Source: an uncultured Eubacteriales bacterium (GTDB lineage Bacteria; Bacillota; Clostridia; Oscillospirales; Oscillospiraceae). From it: 64,000 nt of DNA. The stretch is taken from NCBI GenBank assembly GCA_958402445.1, contig CATXTO010000002.1, positions 62,001-126,000 of the forward strand, read 5' to 3'. A model generated the notes under the pieces. That model ran no database searches, was not told the origin of the DNA, and saw only the letters and a program-made list of their open reading frames with translations. Position numbers and translations under genes: made by a program. How positions within the stretch are numbered: position 1 is the stretch's first letter; the number at the start of each line of letters is the position of its first letter. This document shows positions 29,201-37,933 of this stretch, piece by piece.

Positions 29201-29426
29201 GAATATCAACTGCGTCGGAAAAACCGGTTGAGCTTTCAGCTTGGCTCAGTTGGTTGCTCTCCACCGCACAGACCTGATCCCAAAGACGATTGACTCTATC
29301 ATAGGCCTCCTGGCTAATCACCTTCGGGCCGGCGCTTGACCCCACCGCCAGTGCAGACGGCAGCATTGCCATCAGCATGGTCACGACCAGTAGCCAGCAC
29401 AACAGCCGCTTTCGATTTCCTTTCAT
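26295..29426 (-). CDS. Secreted caspase-like (clan CD) cysteine peptidase with SLH repeats
   Basis: This 1043-residue exported protein starts at ATG 29426 after AAAGGAGCC; an in-frame ATG at 29459 has no ribosome site. A signal peptide is followed by a domain with a His-Cys dyad like caspase/gingipain folds: His210 in VVVFDSHGITDY and Cys296 in LLWMAICLGMATDG, each after a hydrophobic strand. Later come a Flg_new-type beta repeat (PKEGYVFLGWTTAP), two or three Cys-rich repeats with CxxC pairs (CTEDGYTGDQYCAVC; CRADGYSGDTYCGVC), and three C-terminal SLH repeats (last 190 residues). It is probably wall-attached. Peptidase activity is inferred from the dyad; the natural substrate is unknown. Confidence 0.85.
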   Translation of the reverse strand: MKGNRKRLLCWLLVVTMLMAMLPSALAVGSSAGPKVISQEAYDRVNRLWDQVCAVESNQLSQAESSTGFSDAVDIQTIAALVQNFPFYASDSLFWHNDGYFSFQTTDGIACGYNLVHRERLRETAAHEVEFGVTETPLELTSASSSRPDITLIAPFYGYDTSFTDQYQRDMQDLAEATNGTYTLYAQTAATVDAIADALEQARVVVFDSHGITDYENPFQNSDSVSRANTSYLCITSGSGLTTADYAKVSGTYGTYHHAEDWGDYGGYHVYVVDGSVIANHMERPAQGNLLWMAICLGMATDGLVRPLREKGVGIVYGYSQSVTFHYDYQWEDVFFSRLEQGDTVAQAAAAMKEQVGRWDYERQYPTISQARNNYCAFPIFVSPEDVYPGKGNVDDLQTVQAGWTLAEETKFPITAVANHPDWGSVHVTGRIITAVPAQGYDTVGYAVTAGQAEVVQRGNEFEVAPASACTITIQFAAKTKARVSFQTPAGVQQSPIETYLGEEIVLPMPAGAPTRPKEGYVFLGWTTAPVDSVQRQPEYYKPGSTFQITKEEQKLYALYAYRTDSAGGSATFTQVQTEPQDWSGVYAVANPAYQVAMSSQNPTRTYLIGQSVRFRADKLLDPDASCIWVVEKVGAWYALRSAEGAYLKCDNVKHVSLDQEKAQVTLADTAYLWSLSATSGAQSYLSAQGRLQYHADTSKFTTYTENCEPAYFYSGQGLRVHYTTELAQGICPDGHTPELRNQKQATCTEDGYTGDQYCAVCEDLLESGTAVPALGHRDAVVRGRQDASCRADGYSGDTYCGVCGQCIAKGHTIPALDHAWGAWMMTVQPTCFMDGVQSRVCGRCGQVEQQPIPANIENCPAIKFLDVNLAQYYHEGLDYVLAHGYMNGTSETTFAPQAGLTRGMLVTILYRVAGTPAVSDATTPFTDVGKGLYYTDAVAWAYNTGIVTGTTATKFAPNTKITREQMTTILYRYAGCPQSKGNLNAFRDAVDVSAYAKAGMAWAVEHGIVNGVTPTTIAPQHGATRAQVATIILRFLQNLEQD

Positions 29427-29703
29427 TTTTTGGCTCCTTTCTACTTTTTTCTTTATCATAGCATATTTTGTCAGATAGTGGAAGCAATTTCCTGGGAATT
29501 TCCTGGAAAAAGCGTGAAACTTTTAGAATTATGGTTCTTAGTTATTTTTACGAAGCGGCGTGCCGGGCGTGGGATGGGTAAAACGAGCGTTCTCCTGAAC
29601 CTGTCCCTGGCCTGAATCTGATAAAGCGCCTGGCATACGCCAGGCGCTTTCCAAAAAGCTCTTTTGTAACATGGTACCGTTTTCAAACTTTTCTGAAAAT
29701 CGT

Positions 29704-29740
29704 ATTGAAAAAAGAAAGGGAACCTCAACGGTTCCCTTTC
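29704..29740 (-). terminator. Rho-independent terminator of the hut operon
   Basis: An 11-bp stem (29714-29724 with 29730-29740) is followed on the minus strand by TTTTTTCAAT. It lies 77 bases beyond the last hut gene. Another 10-bp hairpin (29624-29633 with 29640-29649), without a T tract, lies further on; the rest of 29427-29703 shows nothing recognisable. Confidence 0.9.
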
Positions 29741-29816
29741 CTGTATTGGGAGATTAGGCAATAGGAAGAGCAAAGGTAAAAAATCCTCTTTCCCATGTAC
29801 CCATAAAACACGAGCC

Positions 29817-30452
29817 TTATAGCTGACCGGACCACGCGGCCGAGGTTAATATTTGCCGCTCCCAGTTCAGCGCCAGCTCCTGCGCCGCATCGGCTCGGAC
29901 GCCGATGGCCCGGACAAACGCGGCATCCTGGATGGAGGCTAGATTGACGCGAACATTGAACAGCGCGCCCAGCACCGCGGTCCTAGCCAGCATGGTCCCC
30001 ACCATACCATCGGTAACGGCATTGTGATTACCGCACCGCACCACCAGGTCCAAGATGGGAAACAGAGCCGCTGCCGTCTCCGCTACCTCCATCGGAACCT
30101 GAACCGCCGCCTTTAGACCCTCCTGCATGGCCGTCCACCGGGACTCTTTTTCCGCAGGTGAATCCTTGGACATTTGAAGCGCCGCCATATATTGGTCAAA
30201 AGCCCGGCTGTCCCGGTCCACAGCATCCAGCAGCTTCCGCCGCACCGGTGGCAGCTCTCTGAGGATACGCTCCATTTCAGCCTGCACGGAGGCATATTTC
30301 TCCCGGCCCGCGGTTAAATGCGCCACCATTTCCGCCAAAGCCGCCGCCAGAGCCCCCGCCAGGGCGGAAACGCTGCCCCCGCCTGGCGCCGGCGCTTCGG
30401 AAGCCGTGACCGCTGCGAATTCCTCCATGCTAAGGTGTTTTAGCTGCTCCAT
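29817..30452 (-). CDS. fchA: Formimidoyltetrahydrofolate cyclodeaminase
   Basis: This 211-residue protein converts 5-formimino-THF to 5,10-methenyl-THF and ammonia, the step after FtcD. The opening (LSMEEFAAVTASEAPAPGGG, then SVSALAGALAAAL) is the cyclodeaminase signature, and GNHNAVTDGMVGTMLARTA is conserved near the C-terminus. ATG 30452 lies seven bases after the ftcD stop; a longer frame to 30560 would only overlap ftcD. In animals this activity is fused to the transferase; here it is separate, as usual in Clostridia. Confidence 0.93.
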   Translation of the reverse strand: MEQLKHLSMEEFAAVTASEAPAPGGGSVSALAGALAAALAEMVAHLTAGREKYASVQAEMERILRELPPVRRKLLDAVDRDSRAFDQYMAALQMSKDSPAEKESRWTAMQEGLKAAVQVPMEVAETAAALFPILDLVVRCGNHNAVTDGMVGTMLARTAVLGALFNVRVNLASIQDAAFVRAIGVRADAAQELALNWERQILTSAAWSGQL

Positions 30453-30459
30453 ACGACCC

Positions 30460-31350
30460 TCACAGACGATTCTCCAGAACTTGCCCGTCCTGGAAATTCT
30501 CCAACTGCAAATAGTAAGCGGCGCAGTCCAACAGAGCCTGCTGAGGCACCAGGCCCACAATCTCGCTGCCGAGGATATTCACCCCGTAGCGTCTGGCTTC
30601 CATCTTCACGGTCTCAAAAACCCGGTACATGGCGGTCCGGGTGAAATCCGTCAGATTCATGGATACCTGTGCAATATTCCGGTCCTCCAGGCGAACGCCC
30701 AGGGCCTTACAATACCGGAAGCCGCCGTTCATATGTCGGATATTTTTGGCGATGGCTGAAGCAATCTCCAAATTCGGCGTATCCAGGTTGATATTGTACG
30801 CAATCAAGGGCATTCTGGCACCGATGGCCGTGACGCCGCCGGTGGGATGAATGGTGTCGGGGCCAAAATCCGGCTTCCACATGGGATCCTTCATTTTTTC
30901 CGCCATTCCCTCAAACTGGCCCTTCCGAACCTCCGCCAGGTTCACCCGATGGGGCGCAGTGGCGGAATTTTCATAGAGGAAAAACGGCTGGCCAAACTGC
31001 TGGGCTGCTGTTCTGGCGGTTTCCTTTGCAATCCGGTCGGCATCCTCCACGGTAGTTCCCCGAATAGGAATAAAGGGGACCACATCCACGCATCCCATCC
31101 TGGGGTGCTGGCCCTGATGCTTTGTCATGTCGATGAGTTCCACCGCCCGTCCAATGGCCTCCACCATGGCATCCCGCAGTGGTTCCGGCTCACCGATTAC
31201 GGTGAAAACGCTGCGGTTGTGATCCTGATCCCAGGTATAGTCCAGAAGCCGAACGCCAGGCTTGCCCCGGAAGCAATCCCCCAGCTTTTCAATGACATCT
31301 ACATTCCGGCCCTCACTAAAATTGGGCACACACTCTAAGATTCGGTCCAT
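30460..31350 (-). CDS. ftcD: Glutamate formimidoyltransferase
   Basis: This 296-residue enzyme moves the formimino group of N-formiminoglutamate to tetrahydrofolate, releasing glutamate. The start MDRILECVPNFSEGRNVDVI is the FtcD N-terminal motif. His/Asp-rich conserved stretches (LDYTWDQDHNRSVFTVIG; HQGQHPRMGCVDVVPF) belong to the active site of the N-terminal subdomain. Length fits the transferase domain alone. It lies between hutI and the cyclodeaminase in the histidine operon. Confidence 0.95.
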   Translation of the reverse strand: MDRILECVPNFSEGRNVDVIEKLGDCFRGKPGVRLLDYTWDQDHNRSVFTVIGEPEPLRDAMVEAIGRAVELIDMTKHQGQHPRMGCVDVVPFIPIRGTTVEDADRIAKETARTAAQQFGQPFFLYENSATAPHRVNLAEVRKGQFEGMAEKMKDPMWKPDFGPDTIHPTGGVTAIGARMPLIAYNINLDTPNLEIASAIAKNIRHMNGGFRYCKALGVRLEDRNIAQVSMNLTDFTRTAMYRVFETVKMEARRYGVNILGSEIVGLVPQQALLDCAAYYLQLENFQDGQVLENRL

Positions 31351-31415
31351 AGCTGCCTACCTTTCTGTATACGTCGGTTTTTTACTTTGTCCATCCGGAG
31401 CAATGTTTAAGGCCT

Positions 31416-32672
31416 CTACTCTTGCAAGTCAGCGACCACCGCTCCATTTTTGATGACCGTGCGGGCTAGATTCTGACCGAAACGGTAGAAAATATAGTCC
31501 AAATTCGGCGCATCCCAAATCACCAGGTCGGCCTGCTTGCCCGGCTCCAGGCTTCCCAGCCGCTCTGCCCGGCCAACGGCCGCGGCGGCGTTTAAGGTGA
31601 CGGCGGTCAGCGCTTCCTCCGGGGTCATCCGGTACTGCCAGCAGGCCAGATTCATGACAAGCTGAAGGTTAAAGCTGGGACAGGAACCCGGATTGAAATC
31701 CGAGGCCACCGCCACAGGAACCCCCGCCGCAATCATGTCTCTGGCCCGGGCGTAGGGCTTGTTCAGATAGAACGACGTGGCCGGCAGCAAGACCGCCACG
31801 GTGCCGGCCTCTGCCAAGGCCCTGATCCCGTCGTCCGTTGCCGCAATCAGATGCTCGGCGGACACCGCGCCCAAGCGCCCTGCCACCTCTGTGCCGCCAA
31901 TCGCGTCAATTTCATCTGTGTGGATTTTCGGCTTAAGCCCACAGTCCAGACCCGTCTGCAGGATGGTTTCCGCCTCGGCCGCCGTAAAGACTCCGGTCTC
32001 ACAGAACACGTCGCAAAACTCAGCGAGTCCCTCCCGGGATACCAAAGGCATCATTTCCTGGCACAGGAACCGAAGATAACCCTGCCGGTCCTCCTGGTAC
32101 TCCTCTGGAACTGCATGGGCCCCCAGGTAAGTGGAAATAATTTCCACAGGCTGTGTTTGACCCAAACGTCGATTGACCCGTAGCTGCTTCAGTTCCGTGG
32201 ACAGGTCCAGGCCATAGCCGCTCTTGGCTTCACACGTAGTAACGCCCAAGCGCAGCATCCGGCCCAGTGCCAGCTTGGCTTTGTCGTATAAGGACTTTTC
32301 CGAAGCCTCCCGGGTCATGCGGACGGTGGACAGGATACCGCCTCCCTGGGCCAAGATCTCCAGGTATGGCACGCCGCGCCGCTTCATCGCAAGCTCATGC
32401 TCCCGCCAGCCGCCAAACACCAAATGGGTGTGGGCGTCTACAAGGCCGGGGGTCACCAGGCGTCCCCCGGCGTCCAGGAAATCGGCGCCCTTCCGCAGCT
32501 CCTCGGGTACTATACCGTTTCCTACCGCGACGATACGGCCCCGCTCCGCCACCAGGTAGGCGTTGGACCGAAGCGCGATACGCCCTTGATCGGAGCCGTG
32601 TCTGGCTCCATGTCCCTCCGGCGTTGCAAGCAGGCCAATGTGATGCACAACCAGCCGATTTGCCATGGTCAC
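31416..32672 (-). CDS. hutI: Imidazolonepropionase
   Basis: This 418-residue amidohydrolase opens the imidazolone ring to give N-formimino-L-glutamate. Metal ligands His81 and His83 lie in PGLVDAHTHLVFGG. KIHTDEIDAIGGTEVAGRLG and VAVASDFNPGSCPSFNLQLV are further conserved blocks. Translation can begin at GTG 32672, overlapping the hutU stop as GTGA, or at ATG 32666. The overlap suggests coupled translation with hutU. Confidence 0.96.
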   Translation of the reverse strand: MTMANRLVVHHIGLLATPEGHGARHGSDQGRIALRSNAYLVAERGRIVAVGNGIVPEELRKGADFLDAGGRLVTPGLVDAHTHLVFGGWREHELAMKRRGVPYLEILAQGGGILSTVRMTREASEKSLYDKAKLALGRMLRLGVTTCEAKSGYGLDLSTELKQLRVNRRLGQTQPVEIISTYLGAHAVPEEYQEDRQGYLRFLCQEMMPLVSREGLAEFCDVFCETGVFTAAEAETILQTGLDCGLKPKIHTDEIDAIGGTEVAGRLGAVSAEHLIAATDDGIRALAEAGTVAVLLPATSFYLNKPYARARDMIAAGVPVAVASDFNPGSCPSFNLQLVMNLACWQYRMTPEEALTAVTLNAAAAVGRAERLGSLEPGKQADLVIWDAPNLDYIFYRFGQNLARTVIKNGAVVADLQE

Positions 32673-34669
32673 GCTCCTAAAATTTCCCGAATCATATCCA
32701 GGTCCGCCACCTGCGGCAGGGTGATGTGATCCGTCGTCTTAAATTGGTCATTGTACAGTGCGGCGGCTTCCAACGCGTTTTCATTCCTCGCCCAGGCCCG
32801 ACGGGACACGCCCACCATCACATCCCAGGGTATGGCCATGCGTAAAATGGCGTCCACCCGCTGGGAGCCGTCGAGCACCATGCCGAAACCCCCGTTGACG
32901 GCCTTTCCAATGCCTACGCCGCCGCCGTTGTGCAGGGCCACCAGACTCATGCCCCGGGCGCAGTTTCCAGCGTAACACTGTACAGCCATATCCGCCATAA
33001 TGTTGGAGCCATCCTTGATGTTAGAGGTCTCACGGAAGGGGGAATCCGTTCCGCCGGTATCGTGATGGTCCCGGCCCAGCATAATGGGGCCCACTTCGCC
33101 ATTGCGGACCATTTCATTGAACTTCAAAGCGATTTTCATCCGCCCCAGGGCGTCCTGATACAAAATCCGGCACTGAGTGCCCACCACTAGCTTGTTCTTT
33201 TTCGCATCCCGAACCCAAACATAGTTGTCCCGATCCTGATAGCGCCGATTGGGGTCGATACAGGACATGGCAGCCGCGTCGGTTTTATCCAAGTCCTCCG
33301 GCTTTCCAGACAGGCAGCACCAACGGAAGGGGCCGTAGCCGTAGTCAAACAGCTGAGGTCCTAAAATATCCTCTACATAAGAGGGGAATACAAAACCATC
33401 CAGGTCATTCTCTCCGTTTTTGCAGACCGCCTGCACCCCGGCGTCAAAGACCGCTTTTAAAAAACTGTTGCCATAGTCGAAGAAATAGGTCCCCCGGTCA
33501 TGGAATTTGCAAATCATCTCATAGTGATGCCGCAGGGAGATGTCCACCAGCTCCCGGAATTTCTCCGGGTCCTCCGCCAGCATACAGGTCCTTTCCTGGA
33601 AGCTCAGACTCTGGGGGCAATACCCACCGTCGTAGGGCACATGGCAGGAGGTCTGATCCGACAGCAAATCGATGGCGATGTTCTTTTCATACAGGAACTC
33701 CAGCAGGTCTACAATATTACCGTGATACGCAATCGCGCAGGGCTCCCGGGCCGCCAGCTTTTCCTGGGCCCAAGCCAGGGCCTGCTCCATGCTGTCTGTA
33801 TACTTGCTGACCCACCCCTGATTATAACGGGTCATGATCCGAGAGAGGTCCACCTCTGCAATGATCGCCACGGCTCCGGCAATCTCCGCCGCCTTACCCT
33901 GAGCACCGCTCATGCCGCCCAAACCGGAGGTCACGTACAAGCGGCCGGCCAAATCCTGATCCTTGGGAACTCCCAGCACCAAACGGCCGGCATTGAGCAG
34001 GGTATTAAAGGTGCCGTGCACGATACCCTGGGGTCCAATGTACATCCAGCCGCCGGCGGTCATCTGGCCATAATTTGCTACGCCCATAGCCGCGGCCCGG
34101 TTGAAGCCCGCCAAATCGTCGAACTCCCCCACCATGAGGCCGTTGGAGATGATGACCCGAGGCGCCATCTTATGGGAGCGGAACAGCCCCAGGGGGTGAC
34201 CAGACATGACCACCAGGGTCTGCTCGTCCGTCAGCACCTCCAGATACTTTTTGAGCAGCCGGTACTGCATCCAATTTTGGCAGACCTGCCCCGTCTCCCC
34301 ATAGGTCACCAGTTCATAGGGGTACAGTGCCACATCAAAATCCAGGTTATTGTCAATCATCACCTGGAACGCCTTGCCCTCGATGCAGGCGCCCTTGTAT
34401 TCGTCGATGGGGCGCCCGTGAATCGGGCCGGCGGGACGGAATCGATATCCGTAAACCCGACCGTGTTCCGCCAGCTCCTGTGCAAACTCCTGTGCCATTT
34501 GGCGATGGTACTGCTTGGGAATATACCGCAGCGCATTGGCAATGGCCAGTTCCCGGTCTGTCTTACTCAATCGGGACTCCCGTTTAGGCGCCCGACGAAT
34601 CCCCGGCACGAATTCCGGATAATCTGGCAGCTCCTCGTCCAGCTGTAACAGTTTTGCGTTAAAATCCAT
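32669..34669 (-). CDS. hutU: Urocanate hydratase (long form)
   Basis: This 666-residue NAD-dependent urocanase converts urocanate to imidazolonepropionate. Diagnostic segments include VMSGHPLGLFRSHKMAPRVI, NYGQMTAGGWMYIGPQGIVH and VTSGLGGMSGAQGKA (dinucleotide-binding region). FRWCCLSGKPEDLDKTD holds a conserved Cys pair, and MSLVALHNGGGVGIGKAVNG lies near the C-terminus. It is longer than the roughly 550-residue proteobacterial enzyme and matches the form common in Firmicutes. It lies 76 bases after hutH. Confidence 0.97.
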   Translation of the reverse strand: MDFNAKLLQLDEELPDYPEFVPGIRRAPKRESRLSKTDRELAIANALRYIPKQYHRQMAQEFAQELAEHGRVYGYRFRPAGPIHGRPIDEYKGACIEGKAFQVMIDNNLDFDVALYPYELVTYGETGQVCQNWMQYRLLKKYLEVLTDEQTLVVMSGHPLGLFRSHKMAPRVIISNGLMVGEFDDLAGFNRAAAMGVANYGQMTAGGWMYIGPQGIVHGTFNTLLNAGRLVLGVPKDQDLAGRLYVTSGLGGMSGAQGKAAEIAGAVAIIAEVDLSRIMTRYNQGWVSKYTDSMEQALAWAQEKLAAREPCAIAYHGNIVDLLEFLYEKNIAIDLLSDQTSCHVPYDGGYCPQSLSFQERTCMLAEDPEKFRELVDISLRHHYEMICKFHDRGTYFFDYGNSFLKAVFDAGVQAVCKNGENDLDGFVFPSYVEDILGPQLFDYGYGPFRWCCLSGKPEDLDKTDAAAMSCIDPNRRYQDRDNYVWVRDAKKNKLVVGTQCRILYQDALGRMKIALKFNEMVRNGEVGPIMLGRDHHDTGGTDSPFRETSNIKDGSNIMADMAVQCYAGNCARGMSLVALHNGGGVGIGKAVNGGFGMVLDGSQRVDAILRMAIPWDVMVGVSRRAWARNENALEAAALYNDQFKTTDHITLPQVADLDMIREILGA

Positions 34670-34745
34670 TTAAATTACCTCCTTACTGACCTGCTTCAAA
34701 CCTAATATAGGTCCCCACCAGCATTCCAGCAGCCCATTGGCTCGT

Positions 34746-36278
34746 TTACAGCCGCAGACTTCCGGACGCGGATTCCACCGCCTCCACCAGGCTTCGGTCC
34801 AACAGGACCGACTCGCAGCGGTTGATGTCTTCATACAGAGGGCGGTCGTCCTCTAGTTTTTCACAAACCCGACGGATCACGCCATAGGCCGCCGCCGTCC
34901 CCTTACCCAGCTTATCCTGCCCCGCCAGCAAATCGATGGCCTGACAGGCGCACATCAATTCCATGGCCAAAACCCGGCGCACGTTTCCCAAAATCTCCGA
35001 TGCCTTCCGTGCGGCAATGGTGCCCATACTCACATGGTCTTCTTGATTGGCAGACGATGGAATGCTGTCCACACTGGCTGGGTGCGCAAGAACCTTATTT
35101 TCGGAAACCAGCGCCGCCGCGGAATACTGCACAATCATAAACCCGGAATTTAATCCGCCTTTTTTCACCAAGAAGGCCGGGAAGCCGCCGATGTTGGGAT
35201 TCACCAGCCGCTCCAAGCGCCGCTCCGAAATATTCGCCAGCTCGGATAGCGCGATTCCCAAAAAGTCGAAGGCCAGCGCCATGGGCTGCCCGTGGAAATT
35301 TCCGCCGGAGATGCCCTCTTTGGTCTCCTTGAAGATAATCGGATTGTCCGTCACCGCATTCATTTCAATTTCCACTTTGGATTTCACATAGGCAATGGCA
35401 TCCTTACTGGCGCCATGTACCTGGGGAACGCAGCGCAGGGAGTAGCCATCCTGCACGCGGACCTGCCCCTGTCTGGTGACATTGCCGCTGCCCTCCAGCA
35501 GGTTCCGGAGAATGGCTGCAGTTTTTCCCTGCCCATCATGAGGACGGACCTCGTGCACCCTGGGGTCCAGCGCGTCCAGCACGCCGCGATTGGCTTCAAA
35601 GCTCAGCGCCGCTGCAATATCCGCCACCTTTAACAGGGAAATCGCGTCATATACCGCCAAGCTGCCCACGGATGTCATAGCTTGGGTTCCGTTAATCAGG
35701 GCCAAGCCCTCCTTGGCCACCAGCTCAATGGTGGGAATCCCGGCCCGCGCCATGGCTTCCGCGCCCGACAGTACCTCTCCTTGATACTCCGCCTGTCCCA
35801 AACCCAACATGGGAAGCACCATATGCGCCAATGGCGCCAAATCGCCGCTGGCTCCTAAGGAGCCCTTTTCAGGAATGACCGGCGTGACGCCCCCGTTCAA
35901 CATCGCAACCAGGGTCTCCACCACGCACAGGCGCGTACCGGAAAATCCCTTGGCCAAATTGTTGACCCGCAGAAGCATAATGCCCCGGGAAACATCCCGG
36001 GGGAACGGATCCCCGGCGCCCACTGCATGGGTGATGATCAGGTTCCGCTGCAGTAATTTGCATTCGTCCGGTGTAATGGTCACGTCGCTGAATTTTCCAA
36101 ACCCAGTAGTAATGCCGTAAACCACCGCGCCCTCATCCACCAACTGATCCACTACCTGCCTGGAAGCAAGGATCTTCTGCTTTGCCTCTTCTGACAGCGT
36201 GACAGGGACATTCTCCCGGCAGACTGCCGCCAACTCTTCCAGGGTTAGGGTCTGACCTGTGAGTAAAACGCTTTCCAT
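34746..36278 (-). CDS. hutH: Histidine ammonia-lyase
   Basis: This 510-residue enzyme removes ammonia from L-histidine to give urocanate. The MIO cofactor arises from Ala143-Ser144-Gly145 in GSLGASGDLAPLAHM. The active-site Tyr lies in VYGITTGFGKFSD. GGNFHGQPMALAFDFLGIAL and the SSANQEDHVSMGTIAARKA block are also typical. The start at 36278 follows GGGAGGTAGAAAT; a frame to 36314 has no ribosome site. It is the first gene of the operon. No HutP- or HutC-type regulator is visible nearby. Confidence 0.97.
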   Translation of the reverse strand: MESVLLTGQTLTLEELAAVCRENVPVTLSEEAKQKILASRQVVDQLVDEGAVVYGITTGFGKFSDVTITPDECKLLQRNLIITHAVGAGDPFPRDVSRGIMLLRVNNLAKGFSGTRLCVVETLVAMLNGGVTPVIPEKGSLGASGDLAPLAHMVLPMLGLGQAEYQGEVLSGAEAMARAGIPTIELVAKEGLALINGTQAMTSVGSLAVYDAISLLKVADIAAALSFEANRGVLDALDPRVHEVRPHDGQGKTAAILRNLLEGSGNVTRQGQVRVQDGYSLRCVPQVHGASKDAIAYVKSKVEIEMNAVTDNPIIFKETKEGISGGNFHGQPMALAFDFLGIALSELANISERRLERLVNPNIGGFPAFLVKKGGLNSGFMIVQYSAAALVSENKVLAHPASVDSIPSSANQEDHVSMGTIAARKASEILGNVRRVLAMELMCACQAIDLLAGQDKLGKGTAAAYGVIRRVCEKLEDDRPLYEDINRCESVLLDRSLVEAVESASGSLRL

Positions 36279-36900
36279 ATTTCTACCTCCCTTTGCGGAT
36301 TCATCGTGCCACACGATGGGTAATCACTAGCTGTTATTGTATAATATCTATTGAGAAAAAACAATTCGTTTCCAGCAAATTAAGTGCACAATTTTTCCAT
36401 GAAAATCTGTCATATCTTACAATTTTTACCAGTCTATCGAGATAAAGAAGCGCAAATCTGCCGCGTCTTTTATAAGCTTTTAATAAATAAATATTCATTT
36501 TCACCATTAATTTTTTCCTAGTTTTGGAAAAGCGCTCACCCTCTCCTTTTTTACCGTTTTCTCTTGTTATGTTCTTTGCTCGTAAAAGAAGGATTCAGAC
36601 TGAGCTCATATGTCACGCAGTTTTGTCCTTGTGTCGAAGCCACTTTGAATTTGATTGTAGACATCACGCTGTCTGCAGCCATTGGGTTGTGAAAAACGTA
36701 TGCCGGCTAATTGAGGGAGCCATCTTCAACAGATATCCGTGCTACGCATCAAATTCTATAAAATTGTAAACACTAGCACTGGGAACCGACTGACATTGCC
36801 GGAACGGACGGATTTCTCCTCTCTTGACGCAGCATGCATCAAGCAGATCGTGCCGTTTCCCAGTATCACCTCACAACCCACCGAAGGGGAGGAATGCCAG
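36279..36900. other. 622-bp intergenic region upstream of hutH and DUF3793 gene
   Basis: The stretch is AT-rich and separates two divergent units. The minus strand has TATTAT/TATACA-like boxes at about 36338-36350 that may serve hutH, but no good -35. Short frames (for example 36524-36769) have no family resemblance or ribosome site. No riboswitch or RNA gene was recognised. Confidence 0.5.
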
Positions 36901-37482
36901 ATGCTGGAGCAGGCCCTTGTGAAATACGGATCGCCTACCCTGGCGCGGTTAAAAACCGCTAATTTATTCAATTTTTCTTTTTTTTCCCCACGAGAACTAC
37001 AAAACGAACTCATTCAATGTAACCAGGCGCTCCTTAGGAAAGGTGTCCGTATTTTGGTATTGCGCCGCCACGCGCACAGCGCGCTGCTTTATCTTTACCG
37101 ACCGGAGCAGCTATCGCGGGACCTCCGGCGGCGCGGCGTTCCCGCGTTTATGCGGAGTCTTGGCTATCCCAGTTCCGACCCGGACGTCGCTCTGGCCGTT
37201 TTACGGCGACGTATCCGCTCAGGTGACGCATTTCCCCACGAAATTGGTCTTTTCCTGGGATATCCATTGGAAGACGTCGCCGGGTTTATAAAAAATCATG
37301 GCGCAAATTGCAGGTATGCAGGTTGCTGGAAGGTATATGGCAACGAAGAAGCTGCACGGGAGCTTTTTTCGGAATACAAAAAATGTCAAAGTCTCTATAA
37401 CAGCCTGTTTCGACAGGGTAAAACCCTGGAGCAATTAACCGTACCAGGTGGAAACACTGTACCACTTGGGAAAGGAGAATGA
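36901..37482 (+). CDS. DUF3793 family protein
   Basis: This 193-residue protein resembles the DUF3793 family, which often precedes a flavodoxin in Clostridia. Recognisable stretches are LEQALVKYGSPTLARLKTAN near the start, VRILVLRRHAHSALLYLYRP in the middle and FPHEIGLFLGYPLEDVAGFI, followed by a Cys/Gly region (CRYAGCWKVYGNEEAA). The ATG at 36901 follows GGGGAGG; the open frame upstream to 36739 lacks a ribosome site. The stop overlaps the next gene region. Biochemical role unknown; the partner suggests electron transfer or iron metabolism. Confidence 0.88.
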   Translation: MLEQALVKYGSPTLARLKTANLFNFSFFSPRELQNELIQCNQALLRKGVRILVLRRHAHSALLYLYRPEQLSRDLRRRGVPAFMRSLGYPSSDPDVALAVLRRRIRSGDAFPHEIGLFLGYPLEDVAGFIKNHGANCRYAGCWKVYGNEEAARELFSEYKKCQSLYNSLFRQGKTLEQLTVPGGNTVPLGKGE

Positions 37483-37484
37483 TC

Positions 37485-37913
37485 ATGTCCAAGATCGCTG
37501 TTGTATTTTGGAGCGGCACCGGAAATACGGAAGCCATGGCGCAGGCAGTAGTCAATGGCGCAAAGGCAGCCGGCGCAGAGGCCGAGCTCTTCTCCGCAGA
37601 GCTGTTTGACCATTCCATGGTGAAGCAATTCAACGCCATTGCCTTCGGCAGCCCCGCCATGGGCGATGAAGAGTTGGAGGAGGATATTTTTTCCCCCATG
37701 TTTCAAAGCTGCGTACCTGCGCTTCAGGGAAAACCTGTGGCGCTATTCGGCTCCTACGGCTGGGGCGATGGTGCGTGGATGCGAACCTGGGAGCAAACCT
37801 GTCTGTCCTGCGGCGCCCAGCTCGCCTGCCCCGGCATCATTTGCCAAGAGGCGCCGGATGTGGAGGCGGAGGCCGCCTGCCGATCCCTGGGGGAACATCT
37901 GGGAAAAATTTAA
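37485..37913 (+). CDS. Flavodoxin
   Basis: This 142-residue FMN-binding electron carrier has the phosphate loop WSGTGNTEAMAQ near the N-terminus, the 60s loop SPAMGDEELEED and the 90s loop FGSYGWGDGAWMRTWEQ. All three FMN contact regions are intact. ATG 37485 is preferred to 37479 because AAAGGAG is eight bases before it. It is translationally coupled to the DUF3793 gene. Flavodoxins replace ferredoxin under iron shortage; iron control here is not shown. Confidence 0.95.
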   Translation: MSKIAVVFWSGTGNTEAMAQAVVNGAKAAGAEAELFSAELFDHSMVKQFNAIAFGSPAMGDEELEEDIFSPMFQSCVPALQGKPVALFGSYGWGDGAWMRTWEQTCLSCGAQLACPGIICQEAPDVEAEAACRSLGEHLGKI

Positions 37914-37933
37914 GGTAATGTTAACAGACCTTA

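Noticed and set aside
30453..30560. N-terminal extension of the cyclodeaminase into ftcD
   Set aside because: Sequence there is ftcD in another frame; the family N-terminus begins at ATG 30452.
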